Shown: positions 16,502-26,775, counted from the stretch's first letter. The stretch: 64,000 nucleotides of DNA from HR10 sp964615335 (GCA_964615335.1 CAZTMT010000005.1:1-64000); one strand, 5' to 3'. Notes: generated from the letters alone by a model not told the origin. Translations and numbers: made by a program.

Positions 16502-16915
16502 ATGGCGGTTGAGACCAAGCAGATCACGCTCCCGACGCGGGGACGGGACGAGATTCAAGACATCACGCCGGAGGTCGCGCGCGCCGTTCGATCCAGCTCG
16601 ATCTCTTCGGGGACGGTGACGGTTTTCGTGCCGGGTTCGACGGCCGGTGTGACGACGATCGAGTATGAGCCCCATGTGGTCGCCGATCTCGCCGAGGCCC
16701 TCCGCCGGCTCATCCCCGAGAATATCCCGTACCGTCATAATGCCATTGACGACAACGGGCACAGTCACGTGCGCGCTGCGCTGGTTGGGCCTTCGCTGAC
16801 CGTCCCTTTTGTGAACAAGGAGCTGCTTCTGGGAACGTGGCAGCACATCGTCCTCATTGATTTCGATACGCACCCACGACAGCGCCGCTTGATCTTTCAA
16901 ATCGTGGGGGAATGA
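16502..16915 (+). CDS. yjbQ: YjbQ/UPF0047 family protein (secondary thiamine-phosphate synthase type)
   Basis: The 137-residue protein matches the compact YjbQ family: GTVTVFVPGSTAGVTTIEYEP, the DDNGHSHVRAALVGPSL histidine-containing motif, and WQHIVLIDFDTHPRQRRLIFQI. Members have weak thiamine phosphate synthase activity, but their physiological role is unsettled. No SD is evident, consistent with a nearly leaderless mRNA. The gene stands just upstream of the exbB-exbD genes on the same strand. Confidence 0.92.
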   Translation: MAVETKQITLPTRGRDEIQDITPEVARAVRSSSISSGTVTVFVPGSTAGVTTIEYEPHVVADLAEALRRLIPENIPYRHNAIDDNGHSHVRAALVGPSLTVPFVNKELLLGTWQHIVLIDFDTHPRQRRLIFQIVGE

Positions 16916-16965
16916 GAGAAGGCATCCTACATTTTGGGATGAGATCACGGCAGGGAGAGTGAACC

Positions 16966-17667
16966 GTGGCGATACAGCTCGTCCTTTGGGATATGTTCCT
17001 TCTTTTGATCGGGTGGGGGACGCTCGTGGACTATTTCCGACGGGGCGGCCCTGTTATGTATCCGCTGCTGCTGTGTTCGCTTGCCGGGCTCATTGTGATC
17101 ATCGAGCGCGGCTGGGCGTTGCATCGGGTCAAGGACGATGCGGCGGAGGTCCTCAGTCGCGTGCGTCGCGCCCTGCATGCGCACGATCTGGAAGCGGCCG
17201 TGCGCGTCTGCGATGTCATCCAGGGGCCGATCGCTAACACGGTGAAAGCGGGGCTGCTTCAGGTCGGGAAGCCCACCGAGGAGATCGAGCGGATCATGGA
17301 GGCCGTGGCGACGCAAGAGATCGCGCGTCTGGAGCGCTTCCTCTGGGTCCTGGCGACGGTCGCCAATATCGCGCCGCTTTTCGGCTTCCTGGGGACGGTG
17401 ACGGGGATGATCAATGCGTTCGATCGCGTCGCTGAGGTTGGTCTGGGGAATCCGCGCGCCGTGGCCGGAGGCATCTCGGAAGCCCTCATCACGACGGCGG
17501 CGGGGTTGATCATCGCCTTGCCCACGCAGGCGGCCTACAACTACCTGACCACGCGGGTGAACAAGATCTCGCTCAATATGGAGATGGCTGGAGCGATGCT
17601 CCTGGAGACGCTCAAGGAGATAGAGCCCTATCTCCCGCGGCCGGAGGTCGAAACGCCCATGGCCTGA
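16966..17667 (+). CDS. exbB: MotA/TolQ/ExbB proton channel family protein
   Basis: The 233-residue inner-membrane protein has an N-terminal helix around YPLLLCSLAGLIVIIERG, a cytoplasmic middle region, and two C-terminal helices including IAPLFGFLGTVTGMINAF and EALITTAAGLIIALPTQAAYNYL, the conserved pore segments. With ExbD it forms the proton-driven motor that energises TonB or Tol systems. The start is GTG with a GGGAGAG site. The two ExbD-type genes follow at 16 bp and 9 bp, forming one operon. No TonB gene is in the window. Confidence 0.93.
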   Translation: MAIQLVLWDMFLLLIGWGTLVDYFRRGGPVMYPLLLCSLAGLIVIIERGWALHRVKDDAAEVLSRVRRALHAHDLEAAVRVCDVIQGPIANTVKAGLLQVGKPTEEIERIMEAVATQEIARLERFLWVLATVANIAPLFGFLGTVTGMINAFDRVAEVGLGNPRAVAGGISEALITTAAGLIIALPTQAAYNYLTTRVNKISLNMEMAGAMLLETLKEIEPYLPRPEVETPMA

Positions 17668-17683
17668 CCCGGGGGGGACGCCT

Positions 17684-18118
17684 ATGTTGCAGCTACGACG
17701 ACGCGTTCATCGCATCGCGCCGACGATCCCCACGGCCTCGATGGCTGACATCGCTTTTTTGCTCATCATTTTCTTCCTGGTGACGACGGTGTTCACAACG
17801 GATCAGACGGTCGTGGACCTGCCGACCTCGGTGAATCGCGAGGACGTCTATCGCCAGAGCGCGCTGATCACGATCACGGTGGATCGCATCATCAAAGTCA
17901 CCGATGGGGAGCGTTCGGAGAGAGTGGAGACGGTCGAGCACCTGGATCGTTTCATTGCCGATGTCCTGCGGCGCAATCCGGATCGCCCCTTCATCGTGAA
18001 GGCGGATCGGGCTGTGCCCTATCAGCTTGTCGAATTCGCTCTGGAGCGGCTGCGCCTGAGTCGGGCGCGAACGGTCTATTTCTTAACCGAAGGGCGTCCG
18101 CCGCGGCGCCCAAGTTGA
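17684..18118 (+). CDS. exbD: ExbD/TolR family biopolymer transport protein (first copy)
   Basis: The 144-residue protein has a single N-terminal membrane anchor with the proton-relay Asp in TASMADIAFLLIIFFLVTTVF, followed by a periplasmic domain. The C-terminal RNPDRPFIVKADRAVPYQLVEFALERLR is typical of the family. It partners with the ExbB protein upstream. The protein differs enough from the second copy, 9 bp downstream, to suggest a heteromeric or specialised motor rather than a recent duplication. Confidence 0.93.
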   Translation: MLQLRRRVHRIAPTIPTASMADIAFLLIIFFLVTTVFTTDQTVVDLPTSVNREDVYRQSALITITVDRIIKVTDGERSERVETVEHLDRFIADVLRRNPDRPFIVKADRAVPYQLVEFALERLRLSRARTVYFLTEGRPPRRPS

Positions 18119-18127
18119 GAGAGAGCT

Positions 18128-18568
18128 ATGCGTGTCCCGCGCCGCCGCATTCCTTCAGAGATCCCCACGGCCTCGATGGCCGACATCGCCTTTCTGCTCA
18201 TCATCTTCTTCATGCTCACAGCCGCCTTTGCGGCCATCAAGGGCTTGCATTTCGGCCTGCCGCCGGAGGATCCGAACCTCATGGTTCATATCCGGCCCGA
18301 GCAAGCGCTCTATGTTCGGGTTCTGGCCAATGGGGAGTACCGGTTGAATGATCAGCCCATTCACATCGAGGATCTCGGTCCGGCGATCAAGGGGAGGATC
18401 GAGCAGAACGCCAATACGCCGGTGATCATTGATACGGATCCGGAGGCTCCCTTTGAGGCGATGATCGCGGCCTTCGATGAGGCGAAACTGGCCGGCGCCA
18501 AGCGCATCTCGTTACCCACGCCGGCGGATCGCTTGCGCTGGCAGATGCTGGGCGGAGGTCGGCGCTGA
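18128..18568 (+). CDS. exbD: ExbD/TolR family biopolymer transport protein (second copy)
   Basis: The 146-residue protein has the anchor TASMADIAFLLIIFFMLTAAF with the conserved Asp and a periplasmic domain ending LAGAKRISLPTPADRLRW. The ExbB-ExbD-ExbD order is common in bacteria where the two ExbD proteins are not interchangeable. It ends 8 bp before the convergent STAS gene. Confidence 0.92.
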   Translation: MRVPRRRIPSEIPTASMADIAFLLIIFFMLTAAFAAIKGLHFGLPPEDPNLMVHIRPEQALYVRVLANGEYRLNDQPIHIEDLGPAIKGRIEQNANTPVIIDTDPEAPFEAMIAAFDEAKLAGAKRISLPTPADRLRWQMLGGGRR

Positions 18569-18575
18569 GATCCCC

Positions 18576-18917
18576 CTATGAGGCGAAACTCCGGAGGGCC
18601 TCCTCTTCCGAATCGAAGGACTCGAAGACGGAGATGAGTTTGGTGATCGTCAGCAAATCCTGAATGCGCGCCGTGAGGTTCAGGAGCTTCAGTTCCCCTC
18701 CCTCCCGACGGACGGTCGTATAGGCTCGCACCAGTTCGCCCAGACCGGCGCTATCCATATATGGGACGTTGGCTAGGTTGAGGAGGATCTTTCGGACTCC
18801 CGATTGAAGAAGGCGTCGGATGGCCTCCCGCAGTTGGACATCACCTTCGCCCAGTAGAATCTTGCCATCAATATCGAGGATCACGACATCATCGCGCTGT
18901 CGCTCTGTAATGGTCAT
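18576..18917 (-). CDS. STAS-domain anti-sigma factor antagonist
   Basis: The 113-residue single STAS domain carries the phosphorylatable serine in NVPYMDSAGLGELV, as in SpoIIAA/RsbV. Such proteins bind and neutralise a partner-switching anti-sigma kinase when unphosphorylated. No cognate kinase or phosphatase is adjacent. The ATG has a GGAGGGG site and a near-consensus promoter. Confidence 0.92.
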   Translation of the reverse strand: MTITERQRDDVVILDIDGKILLGEGDVQLREAIRRLLQSGVRKILLNLANVPYMDSAGLGELVRAYTTVRREGGELKLLNLTARIQDLLTITKLISVFESFDSEEEALRSFAS

Positions 18918-18963
18918 CGTCTTTCAGCCCCTCCTTCCTGTCTCATTCTGAGAAACCGCCCGC

Positions 18964-18993
18964 ATTATAGGTGACCGCCGGGCGGGAAGTCAA
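18964..18993 (-). promoter_or_regulatory. Strong promoter of the STAS gene
   Basis: On the minus strand TTGACT (complement of 18988-18993), an 18-bp spacer and a perfect TATAAT (complement of 18964-18969) precede the STAS ATG by about 46 bp. Confidence 0.7.
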
Positions 18994-19022
18994 TGAGATC
19001 GGCCTGTGCCGAATCCCGCCCC

Positions 19023-19052
19023 TTGAAGCCGGGGAGGCCGATCCCGTACACT
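19023..19052 (+). promoter_or_regulatory. Promoter of the OPT transporter gene
   Basis: TTGAAG (19023-19028), an 18-bp spacer and TACACT (19047-19052) lie 54 bp upstream of the ATG at 19107. Confidence 0.5.
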
Positions 19053-19106
19053 ACGTCGGGCGCGAAGTCAGGGGGTGAACGATCTTCTCATCGGAGGGGG
19101 AGAGCG

Positions 19107-21059
19107 ATGAAGCACGCGGAGACACCTCGCATCCCATCGGAGCGCACGATGCCGGAGTTGACGTTTCGATCTCTTCTGGTCGGCGTCGTTCTGGCGATCG
19201 TTCTCGGAGCGGCCAATGCCTATGTGGGGATGAAGGCCGGGCTCACCGTGGCGGCGACCTTTCCGGCCACGGTGATGGCGCTGGCGCTCTTGCGACCTCT
19301 GGGAGGAGGGGTTCTGGAACAGAACATCGCGCGCACGACGGCTTCGGTCGGCGAGGCGCTGGTCGCGGGAGCGATCTTCACGATCCCCGCTTTCCTGCTG
19401 ACGGGGGTCTGGTCGGAATTCAACTACGGGGAGAGCACGCTGATCATGCTCGTGGGGGGGACGCTCGGGGTCCTCTTCATCACGTTCTTGCGTCGCGTTC
19501 TCGTTCACGATCCCGAGCTGCCGTTTCCGGAGAGCGTCGCCTGTGCGGAGCTGACCAAGGCGGGTCAGGCCGGGCAGACGGGCGCCGGATACGTCTTCGG
19601 GGCCATGGGCCTCAGCGCGTTCATCGAGATCTTCAAAAACGATATCGGCGTGAAGATCATCCAGGAGTACGCGCGGGGATTCCTCCCGTTTCGAAGGTTC
19701 GCCTCCCCGATCCTCCCCGATGTGCAGCATGGAGGGGGGATCGTGTGGATGACGCCCTCGGCTTCACCGATGCTCATGGGGGTGGGATTCATCATCGGGT
19801 GGCGACTGGCGGCTCTGGTCTTCACCGGAGGGCTTCTGGCCTGGGGACTTCTGGTCCCTCTACTTCTATTTGGAGGACCCCATCTGGAGGCGGCCTCAAG
19901 CAATCGGGGATGGATGGAGATCGCCACGACGATCTGGCGGCAGCAGGTGCGCCCGCTGGCCGTCGGAGCGATGATCATCGCCGCCTTCTACACCCTCTCG
20001 CGATTGCGGCGATCCCTTCAGTCGGCGTTCACGCATGCTGTTCACGATCTGCTGGGCATTCTCCGAGGCCGAAGCACATCTTCGCGCGAGACGCCGCGCA
20101 CCGAGAGAGACCTGCCGATGGGATGGGTCCTTCTGGGGATCATCGGCTTGGCCCTTCCTGTCGGCATCCTCTATGACTACTTCACGCGGAGCCTCGGCGT
20201 GGCGATCCTCACGACGGTGATCATGCTCGTGGCGGGGCTTCTCTTTGCGGCCGTCGCCGGGTATCTGGTCGGGGTGATCGGAAGTTCGAATAACCCGATC
20301 TCCGGGCTGACGCTCTCGACGCTGATTTTGGCGGGGCTGATCCTGTTGGGGATTGGCGTGACGGGAGAACGCGGCGTGCTCGCTGTGCTCGGCGTCGCGG
20401 CCGTGATCTGCTGCGCCATGGGCATTGCGGGCGATATGACGCAGGACCTGAAGATAGGGCAGTTGCTCGGAGGAACGCCCTGGAAGATGCAGCTTGGAGA
20501 GATGATCGGCGTCTGGATTTCGGCGCTGGTTCTGACCGTTCCCATGATCGTCCTGCACAGGACGTACACGATTGGATCAGAGGCACTGCCCGCCCCGCAA
20601 GCCGGTCTCATGGCGATGATGTCGCAGGGGATCATGGCCGGGCAGATGGCGTGGCCGCTTGTGATCCTGGGGGCTCTTCTGGCGCTCGTTCTGATCTTGC
20701 TTCGCGTGCCCTCGGTGATGCTGGTGGCCGTCGGCATGTACCTGCCCTTTTACTCGACGGCCGCGATTTTCGTGGGCGGCCTCTTTCGCGCGGTGATGGA
20801 GGGATGGCTGCGCCGGCGGCAACTCTCCGAGGGAGAGCGCGAGCGCATCGAGAATGTCGGGATGCTTCTGGCTTCCGGGCTGATCGCCGGGGAATCCATC
20901 GCTTCTATTGTGCTCGCCTTCCTCTTCATCGGAGGCCTCAGTCTGCCCAAGCCTGTCGTCGCTCCGGGCCTCATGGGAGGGCTGGCGCTTGTGATCTTCG
21001 GGATCACGGCTCTGGTGTTGATCGCGATCCCGTTGCGCGCGGCGCGCGCGAGCGCTTGA
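19107..21059 (+). CDS. OPT-family oligopeptide transporter
   Basis: The 650-residue polytopic protein has about 14-16 hydrophobic helices. It contains the bacterial OPT signatures GAANAYVGMKAGLTVAATFPA near the N-terminus and VIGSSNNPISGLTLSTLI in the middle. The family imports peptides or metal-chelate conjugates with protons. The ATG at 19107 has a GGAGGGGG site. The ORF extends upstream without family resemblance, so the earlier ATG is not used here. The stop overlaps the -35 of the following clpX2 promoter. Confidence 0.93.
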   Translation: MKHAETPRIPSERTMPELTFRSLLVGVVLAIVLGAANAYVGMKAGLTVAATFPATVMALALLRPLGGGVLEQNIARTTASVGEALVAGAIFTIPAFLLTGVWSEFNYGESTLIMLVGGTLGVLFITFLRRVLVHDPELPFPESVACAELTKAGQAGQTGAGYVFGAMGLSAFIEIFKNDIGVKIIQEYARGFLPFRRFASPILPDVQHGGGIVWMTPSASPMLMGVGFIIGWRLAALVFTGGLLAWGLLVPLLLFGGPHLEAASSNRGWMEIATTIWRQQVRPLAVGAMIIAAFYTLSRLRRSLQSAFTHAVHDLLGILRGRSTSSRETPRTERDLPMGWVLLGIIGLALPVGILYDYFTRSLGVAILTTVIMLVAGLLFAAVAGYLVGVIGSSNNPISGLTLSTLILAGLILLGIGVTGERGVLAVLGVAAVICCAMGIAGDMTQDLKIGQLLGGTPWKMQLGEMIGVWISALVLTVPMIVLHRTYTIGSEALPAPQAGLMAMMSQGIMAGQMAWPLVILGALLALVLILLRVPSVMLVAVGMYLPFYSTAAIFVGGLFRAVMEGWLRRRQLSEGERERIENVGMLLASGLIAGESIASIVLAFLFIGGLSLPKPVVAPGLMGGLALVIFGITALVLIAIPLRAARASA

Positions 21060-21084
21060 CGCCAAAAGCGGCTTCCTCTAAAGT
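21056..21084 (+). promoter_or_regulatory. Promoter of the second clpX gene
   Basis: TTGACG (21056-21061), a 17-bp spacer and TAAAGT (21079-21084) precede the ATG at 21110; the -35 overlaps the stop codon of the transporter gene. Confidence 0.6.
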
Positions 21085-21109
21085 GCAACGCTGGAGAGGA
21101 TGAGGTGAC

Positions 21110-22309
21110 ATGGCTCGACGCATGCACTATTGCTTCTTGTGCGGTCGCGCGGAGACGATGTTTGTGAGCATCGGTCCGGACGCGGCCGTCTGCATCCGCT
21201 GCGTTCGGGCGTTGAACGCTGCGGCGGATTCGGTCATCGCGCGGCAGCAGCGCGCGCGGGGAGAGCCGGATTCCTGGACTCTGCCGCGCCCGGCCGAGAT
21301 CAAGGCTTTCCTCGATCAGTATGTCATCGGGCAGGAGCACGCCAAGCGTCGGGTCGCCCTTTCGGTCTATCAGCATTATCGCCGACTGCAACTGCTCGAT
21401 CAGGGACAGACCGATGTGGAGCTGGAGAAGAGCAACATCCTCATGATCGGCCCGACGGGGACGGGCAAGACGCTCATCGCGCGCACGCTCGCGAAGTTCC
21501 TCAGGGTTCCTTTCGCCATCGCGGATGCGACGACGCTCACAGAAGCCGGATACGTCGGCGAAGATGTCGAGAACGTGCTCACGCGGCTGGTCGTGGCCGC
21601 CGATGGGGACATCAAGGCGGCCGAGCGCGGCATCGTCTACATTGACGAGATCGATAAGATCGCGCGCAAGAGCGAGAGCCCTTCGATCACGCGCGATGTC
21701 TCGGGCGAGGGCGTGCAGCAGGCGCTCTTGAAGATCATCGAGGGGACGTTGGCAACGCTCCCTCCGCTTGGGGGGCGCAAGCATCCGCAGGCGAATCAGG
21801 AGCAGATTGATACGACGCACATCCTCTTCATCTGCGGGGGAGCCTTCGAGGGTCTGGAGAAGATCATTCAGGATCGCCTCTCCAAAAAGGGCGGGATCGG
21901 ATTCACGGGGCGTCCTCCCGGACAGAATCAGCGTCCGGAGGTCCTCACGGAAGATCTCCTCAAATACGGGCTCATCCCGGAGCTGATCGGACGGCTCCCG
22001 ATCATCGTGACGCTGGATCCTCTGGATGAGGATGCGCTGGTGGACATTCTGGTGAAGCCGCGCAATTCGCTCATCAAACAGTTCAGCCGCTACTTCGAGA
22101 TGGAAGGAGCGCGTCTGACGGTCTCCGAGGAAGCCCTGCGGCGCATCGCCCGCGAGGCCCTGGCCAAGAAGATCGGCGCGCGCGGGTTGCGCGCGATCCT
22201 GGAGCGCCTCTTCGAGGATGTCCTCTTCGAGCTGCCCGGGCAGGGAGCCGGGAGCACGTATCATCTGGGCGAGGACCTGGTCGTGCGCCGCATCGAGCGC
22301 GCGGCGTGA
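21110..22309 (+). CDS. ClpX paralogue (AAA+ unfoldase)
   Basis: The 399-residue protein is a full-length ClpX homologue. It has an N-terminal zinc finger with CFLC and CIRC pairs, Walker A GPTGTGKT, the pore loop GYVG, the YIDEIDK Walker B, the RKHP loop, and a ClpP-docking IGF tripeptide (GGIGFTG). A second ClpX with its own docking loop lies 2.4 kb downstream, next to clpP. The two differ through the zinc-finger region and around the docking loop. It has its own promoter, so it may be regulated separately and select different substrates or adaptors. Confidence 0.93.
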   Translation: MARRMHYCFLCGRAETMFVSIGPDAAVCIRCVRALNAAADSVIARQQRARGEPDSWTLPRPAEIKAFLDQYVIGQEHAKRRVALSVYQHYRRLQLLDQGQTDVELEKSNILMIGPTGTGKTLIARTLAKFLRVPFAIADATTLTEAGYVGEDVENVLTRLVVAADGDIKAAERGIVYIDEIDKIARKSESPSITRDVSGEGVQQALLKIIEGTLATLPPLGGRKHPQANQEQIDTTHILFICGGAFEGLEKIIQDRLSKKGGIGFTGRPPGQNQRPEVLTEDLLKYGLIPELIGRLPIIVTLDPLDEDALVDILVKPRNSLIKQFSRYFEMEGARLTVSEEALRRIAREALAKKIGARGLRAILERLFEDVLFELPGQGAGSTYHLGEDLVVRRIERAA

Positions 22310-22322
22310 TCGGACGCGCATC

Positions 22323-22352
22323 TTGACAGAGAGGCTTCGGTCGGGCTAGATT
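22323..22352 (+). promoter_or_regulatory. Promoter of the tRNA-Lys/tRNA-Leu pair
   Basis: A perfect TTGACA (22323-22328), an 18-bp spacer and TAGATT (22347-22352) end 25 bp before the tRNA-Lys 5' end. Confidence 0.6.
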
Positions 22353-22377
22353 TCCTTCTCGGATCTTTGAAAGCGGT

Positions 22378-22453
22378 GGGCCGTTAGCTCAACTGGTAGA
22401 GCAGCGGACTCTTAATCCGCGGGTTGGAGGTTCAAGTCCTCCACGGCTCACCA
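22378..22453 (+). tRNA. tRNA-Lys(CUU)
   Basis: The 76-nt tRNA with encoded CCA has the acceptor GGGCCGT/ACGGCTC (one G-U pair), the anticodon loop CTCTTAA giving CTT, and the T arm GGAGG TTCAAGT CCTCC. Confidence 0.97.
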
Positions 22454-22467
22454 TTGTCTTGCCTTCT

Positions 22468-22553
22468 GCGAAAGTGGCGGAACGGGAAGACGCGCCAGAC
22501 TTAGGATCTGGTGGCCTTGTGCCGTGGGGGTTCGAATCCCCCCTTTCGCACCA
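22468..22553 (+). tRNA. tRNA-Leu(UAG)
   Basis: The 86-nt class II tRNA with encoded CCA has the acceptor GCGAAAG/CTTTCGC, the anticodon stem CCAGA/TCTGG with loop CTTAGGA giving TAG, a long variable arm and the T arm GGGGG TTCGAAT CCCCC. It lies 14 bp after tRNA-Lys and is probably co-transcribed with it. Confidence 0.97.
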
Positions 22554-22649
22554 CGCGAGTTCTCGTCTTCCCCTGTCGGTGAGCGACCCGGCATGACGTC
22601 TTCGGGAATCCACAAGAAGGTCCGGTGATGAAGGAGAGGAGTTTCCGCT

Positions 22650-23960
22650 ATGGCCCCGCGGGTTGAGGTTCGGGACCTCTCCGAGTGCCGCAAGGAGCTG
22701 CTCATTGAGCTGCCGGTGGAGGAGGTCCATCAGGAGCTGGAGAAAGTCTACGGCGATTTGGCGAGCCGACTCATGGTCCCGGGATTTCGGCCGGGGCGGG
22801 TTCCTCTCTCGGTCGTTCGGCAGCGTTTCCGGCGGGAGGCCCATCAGGAGTTGCGGCGCCGCTTGATCCCGGTGCTCCTGGCGCAGGCGCTCGCGGCGCA
22901 TCGGTTGCGCTTGGCCGCCGAGCCGGAGGTCTCGGAATTCCTCATCTCCGACGTCGAGCCGCTTCGCATGCGGGCTCAGGTCGAGGTCTTCCCCCACGTG
23001 GAAGTGCGAGCGTATCGCGGCCTGCGCGCGGTCAAACGCGTACGTCCGGTGACGGATCGGGACGTCGAGCAATTCCTCGCGCGGCTTCAAGAGGCGCATG
23101 CTGTTCTCGTACCCGTTGAAGGCCGACCGGCGCAGGTCGGAGACATTGTCACGGTTCAGGTCACGGCTGACGAGGTGAATGAGGGGGGAAAGGTCCTTCG
23201 GCGTCTCTCCGAGCACGAGGAGAGGACGCTCGAGTTGAGCCCCGAGCGGGTCGCCGAAGACCCTCTGGCTCGGGAGATCGTGGGATGCTCGCCCGGGGAG
23301 GCAAAGAGCGTCCTCGTCGCGGAGGGTTCGGGCCGAAGGATCCGCTATACGCTCCTTCTGAGCGAGGTGCGTCGCAAGGAGATCCCTGAGCTGGACGACG
23401 AATTCGCTCACACGGTGAGCACGCGGGCGGAGACTCTGGACGAACTGCGCCAGCACATCCGGCAGGAACTCGAACGGCGCCGCGCCGAGGAGGCAGAGGC
23501 CGAACTGCGAGAACAACTCCTCGATCAGTTGGTGAAAGAACATCCGTTCGAGGTCCCTCCGACCGTTGTGGAGCGCATGGCGCGCGAACGCGTCCACCGA
23601 TTCGCGCGCGCTCTCGCTCAGTCCGGGAACGCCTTCGCATCGGCGACGCTCGATTGGGAGGAGATCGTCCGGCGTCGTCGCGAAGAAGCGGCCCGCGATG
23701 TGCGCGCGATGCTGCTCCTGGATCGGATCGCCGAGAAGGAAGGGATCCAGGTGAGCGAGGCCGAACTGGATGCGGAGATCGCGCGGTGGGCTTCCCGTCA
23801 GCAGATCACTCCCGCGGAGCTGAAGGGCCGCTTGACAAAGGAAGGGGGGCTGGATACCATCAGATCCGAGATCCGGAGACGGAAAGCGCTTGAGCTGGTG
23901 GTCGCCAGCGCCGAGGTGGAGACCGAAGAGGTTCCACCCGAAGGAGAGCACACTGGGTGA
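22650..23960 (+). CDS. tig: Trigger factor
   Basis: The 436-residue protein matches trigger factor. The N-terminal ribosome-binding domain contains the signature GFRPGRVPLSVV, the middle region (about 155-240) corresponds to a divergent FKBP-type prolyl isomerase domain, and the rest is the long helical chaperone arm. It shields nascent chains at the ribosome exit. It is followed 9 bp later by clpP and then clpX, the conserved tig-clpP-clpX order. Confidence 0.95.
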   Translation: MAPRVEVRDLSECRKELLIELPVEEVHQELEKVYGDLASRLMVPGFRPGRVPLSVVRQRFRREAHQELRRRLIPVLLAQALAAHRLRLAAEPEVSEFLISDVEPLRMRAQVEVFPHVEVRAYRGLRAVKRVRPVTDRDVEQFLARLQEAHAVLVPVEGRPAQVGDIVTVQVTADEVNEGGKVLRRLSEHEERTLELSPERVAEDPLAREIVGCSPGEAKSVLVAEGSGRRIRYTLLLSEVRRKEIPELDDEFAHTVSTRAETLDELRQHIRQELERRRAEEAEAELREQLLDQLVKEHPFEVPPTVVERMARERVHRFARALAQSGNAFASATLDWEEIVRRRREEAARDVRAMLLLDRIAEKEGIQVSEAELDAEIARWASRQQITPAELKGRLTKEGGLDTIRSEIRRRKALELVVASAEVETEEVPPEGEHTG

Positions 23961-23969
23961 GTTGGAGCG

Positions 23970-24581
23970 ATGAGATACGAAGATTACAACGCACTCATTC
24001 CCATGGTCGTTGAGCAGACCAGTCGGGGCGAGCGCGCCTACGACATCTTCTCCCGTCTGCTCAAGGACAACATCATCTTCATTGGGACGCCCATTGACGA
24101 TACGGTGGCGAACCTGGTGATCGCGCAACTGCTCTTTCTGGAGGCGGAGGATCCGGATCGGGATATTTCGCTCTACATCAACAGTCCGGGGGGGTCGATC
24201 ACGGCCGGGTTGGCCATCTATGACACGATGCAGTTCATTCGCCCCGATGTGCAGACGATCTGCGTGGGACAGGCGGCATCCATGGCAGCTGTGCTTCTGG
24301 CCGGAGGGGCGAAAGGGAAGCGCTTCGCTTTGCCGAACTCTCGCATTCTCATCCATCAGCCCCATGCCGGGGGAATCTCCGGACAGGCGACCGACATTAA
24401 GATCGCTGCTGAGGAGATCTTGCGCATGAGGCGGCTGATCTCCTCGATCCTGGCGCGGCATACGGGCCAGCCTCTGGAAGTCATTGAGCGCGATGTGGAG
24501 CGCGATCTCATCATGACGGCGGAGCAGGCCGTCAGTTATGGCCTCATTGATCATGTGATCACTCATCGGGGGGAATCCTGA
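23970..24581 (+). CDS. clpP: ATP-dependent Clp protease proteolytic subunit
   Basis: The 203-residue serine peptidase has the catalytic Ser104 in GQAASMAAVLLAGG, His129 in RILIHQPHAG, and the Asp in the ERDVERD segment. It forms the tetradecameric chamber fed by ClpX. Residues before RGERAYDIFSRLLK form the axial loop/propeptide region. It stands between tig and clpX; two ClpX-type unfoldases in the window could dock to it. Confidence 0.97.
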   Translation: MRYEDYNALIPMVVEQTSRGERAYDIFSRLLKDNIIFIGTPIDDTVANLVIAQLLFLEAEDPDRDISLYINSPGGSITAGLAIYDTMQFIRPDVQTICVGQAASMAAVLLAGGAKGKRFALPNSRILIHQPHAGGISGQATDIKIAAEEILRMRRLISSILARHTGQPLEVIERDVERDLIMTAEQAVSYGLIDHVITHRGES

Positions 24582-24677
24582 CGCGCGGGGCCTCACGTCC
24601 CCGATGTCCTGCGGGAGAAGGGGAATGGCGGAGCCGACGCGAGCCCACGCGAATTCCTGATCGGCGGGGAGGAGCCC

Positions 24678-25910
<1,233 letters not shown>

Positions 25911-26184
25911 GGGCTCCGGGATCTTCGAGATCGCGCTGATCCTCCGATGCGCGAGTTCGGCGATGTGAGCTTCCGGGTGATCATCGGTCGTCCCTTCCCG
26001 GAGAGGGATCTTGCTGCGATACGTCCTGTCTCATGCCTGTATTGGGTCACAGCGCAGGTCCCGGTCTCCGAAGGCCCGGTGCGGTTCTCTTCGATCCTCC
26101 GGTCTTCGGGGGCCGATCTCATGATGCTGGTGGAGTCCGGGGAGTAAAATCCTTCTGATTCATCCTCTGGCGCACGCGCGCACG

Positions 26185-26775
26185 ATGAAGATCACGTCCG
26201 CGCGATTTCATGCGAGCGTTTATCAGCTCGATGCTCTCCCGCGCGATGGGAAGCCGGAGATCGTCTTTCTGGGGCGCTCGAACGTGGGGAAATCGAGTGC
26301 GATCAACAGTCTGCTGCGGGTGCGGAACCTCGCGCGGACCAGCTCCACGCCGGGGCGGACGCGGGGCATACACTTTTACGCGATCAACGAGAGGTTCTAT
26401 TTCGTGGATCTGCCCGGATACGGGTACGCCGAAGTTCCTGAGTCCGTGCGTCGGACGTGGAAGACTTTGATCGAGGGATATCTGGCGGATCGTCCGCAGA
26501 TCTGTCTGTCGCTTCTTATTGTTGATGCCCGTCATGAACCCATGCCCGGGGATCTTCAGATGCGCGATTGGTTGACCTTCTACGAGCGTCCGTATCTGGT
26601 TCTGCTGACCAAGGCGGATAAGCTCTCCCGCAGCGAGGTGCTGCGCTCGGCGGAACGAGCGGCGCGCTTTTTCCCCGAGGTACGGATCATCCCCTACTCG
26701 GCGCGGACGGGCCTGGGTCGCGAGGACGTCTGGCGCGAGATCGAGAACGCTCTCCGCCGCGCTCGGTCGGCCTGA
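26185..26775 (+). CDS. engB: Ribosome biogenesis GTPase YsxC/EngB
   Basis: The 196-residue TRAFAC GTPase has G1 GRSNVGKSSAINSL, the switch region with STPGRTRGIHF, G3 DLPGYGYAEV and G4 TKAD. EngB acts in assembly of the large ribosomal subunit. A TAAAAT -10-like hexamer lies about 36 bp upstream without a clear -35. It stands just upstream of rho on the same strand with a 48-bp gap. Confidence 0.95.
   Translation: MKITSARFHASVYQLDALPRDGKPEIVFLGRSNVGKSSAINSLLRVRNLARTSSTPGRTRGIHFYAINERFYFVDLPGYGYAEVPESVRRTWKTLIEGYLADRPQICLSLLIVDARHEPMPGDLQMRDWLTFYERPYLVLLTKADKLSRSEVLRSAERAARFFPEVRIIPYSARTGLGREDVWREIENALRRARSA

Noticed and set aside
25911..26184. Small open frames in the clpX-engB gap
   Set aside because: The 66-codon frame at 25947-26147 has no SD, no motif and ends close to the engB promoter region; nothing else is seen in this 274-bp gap.
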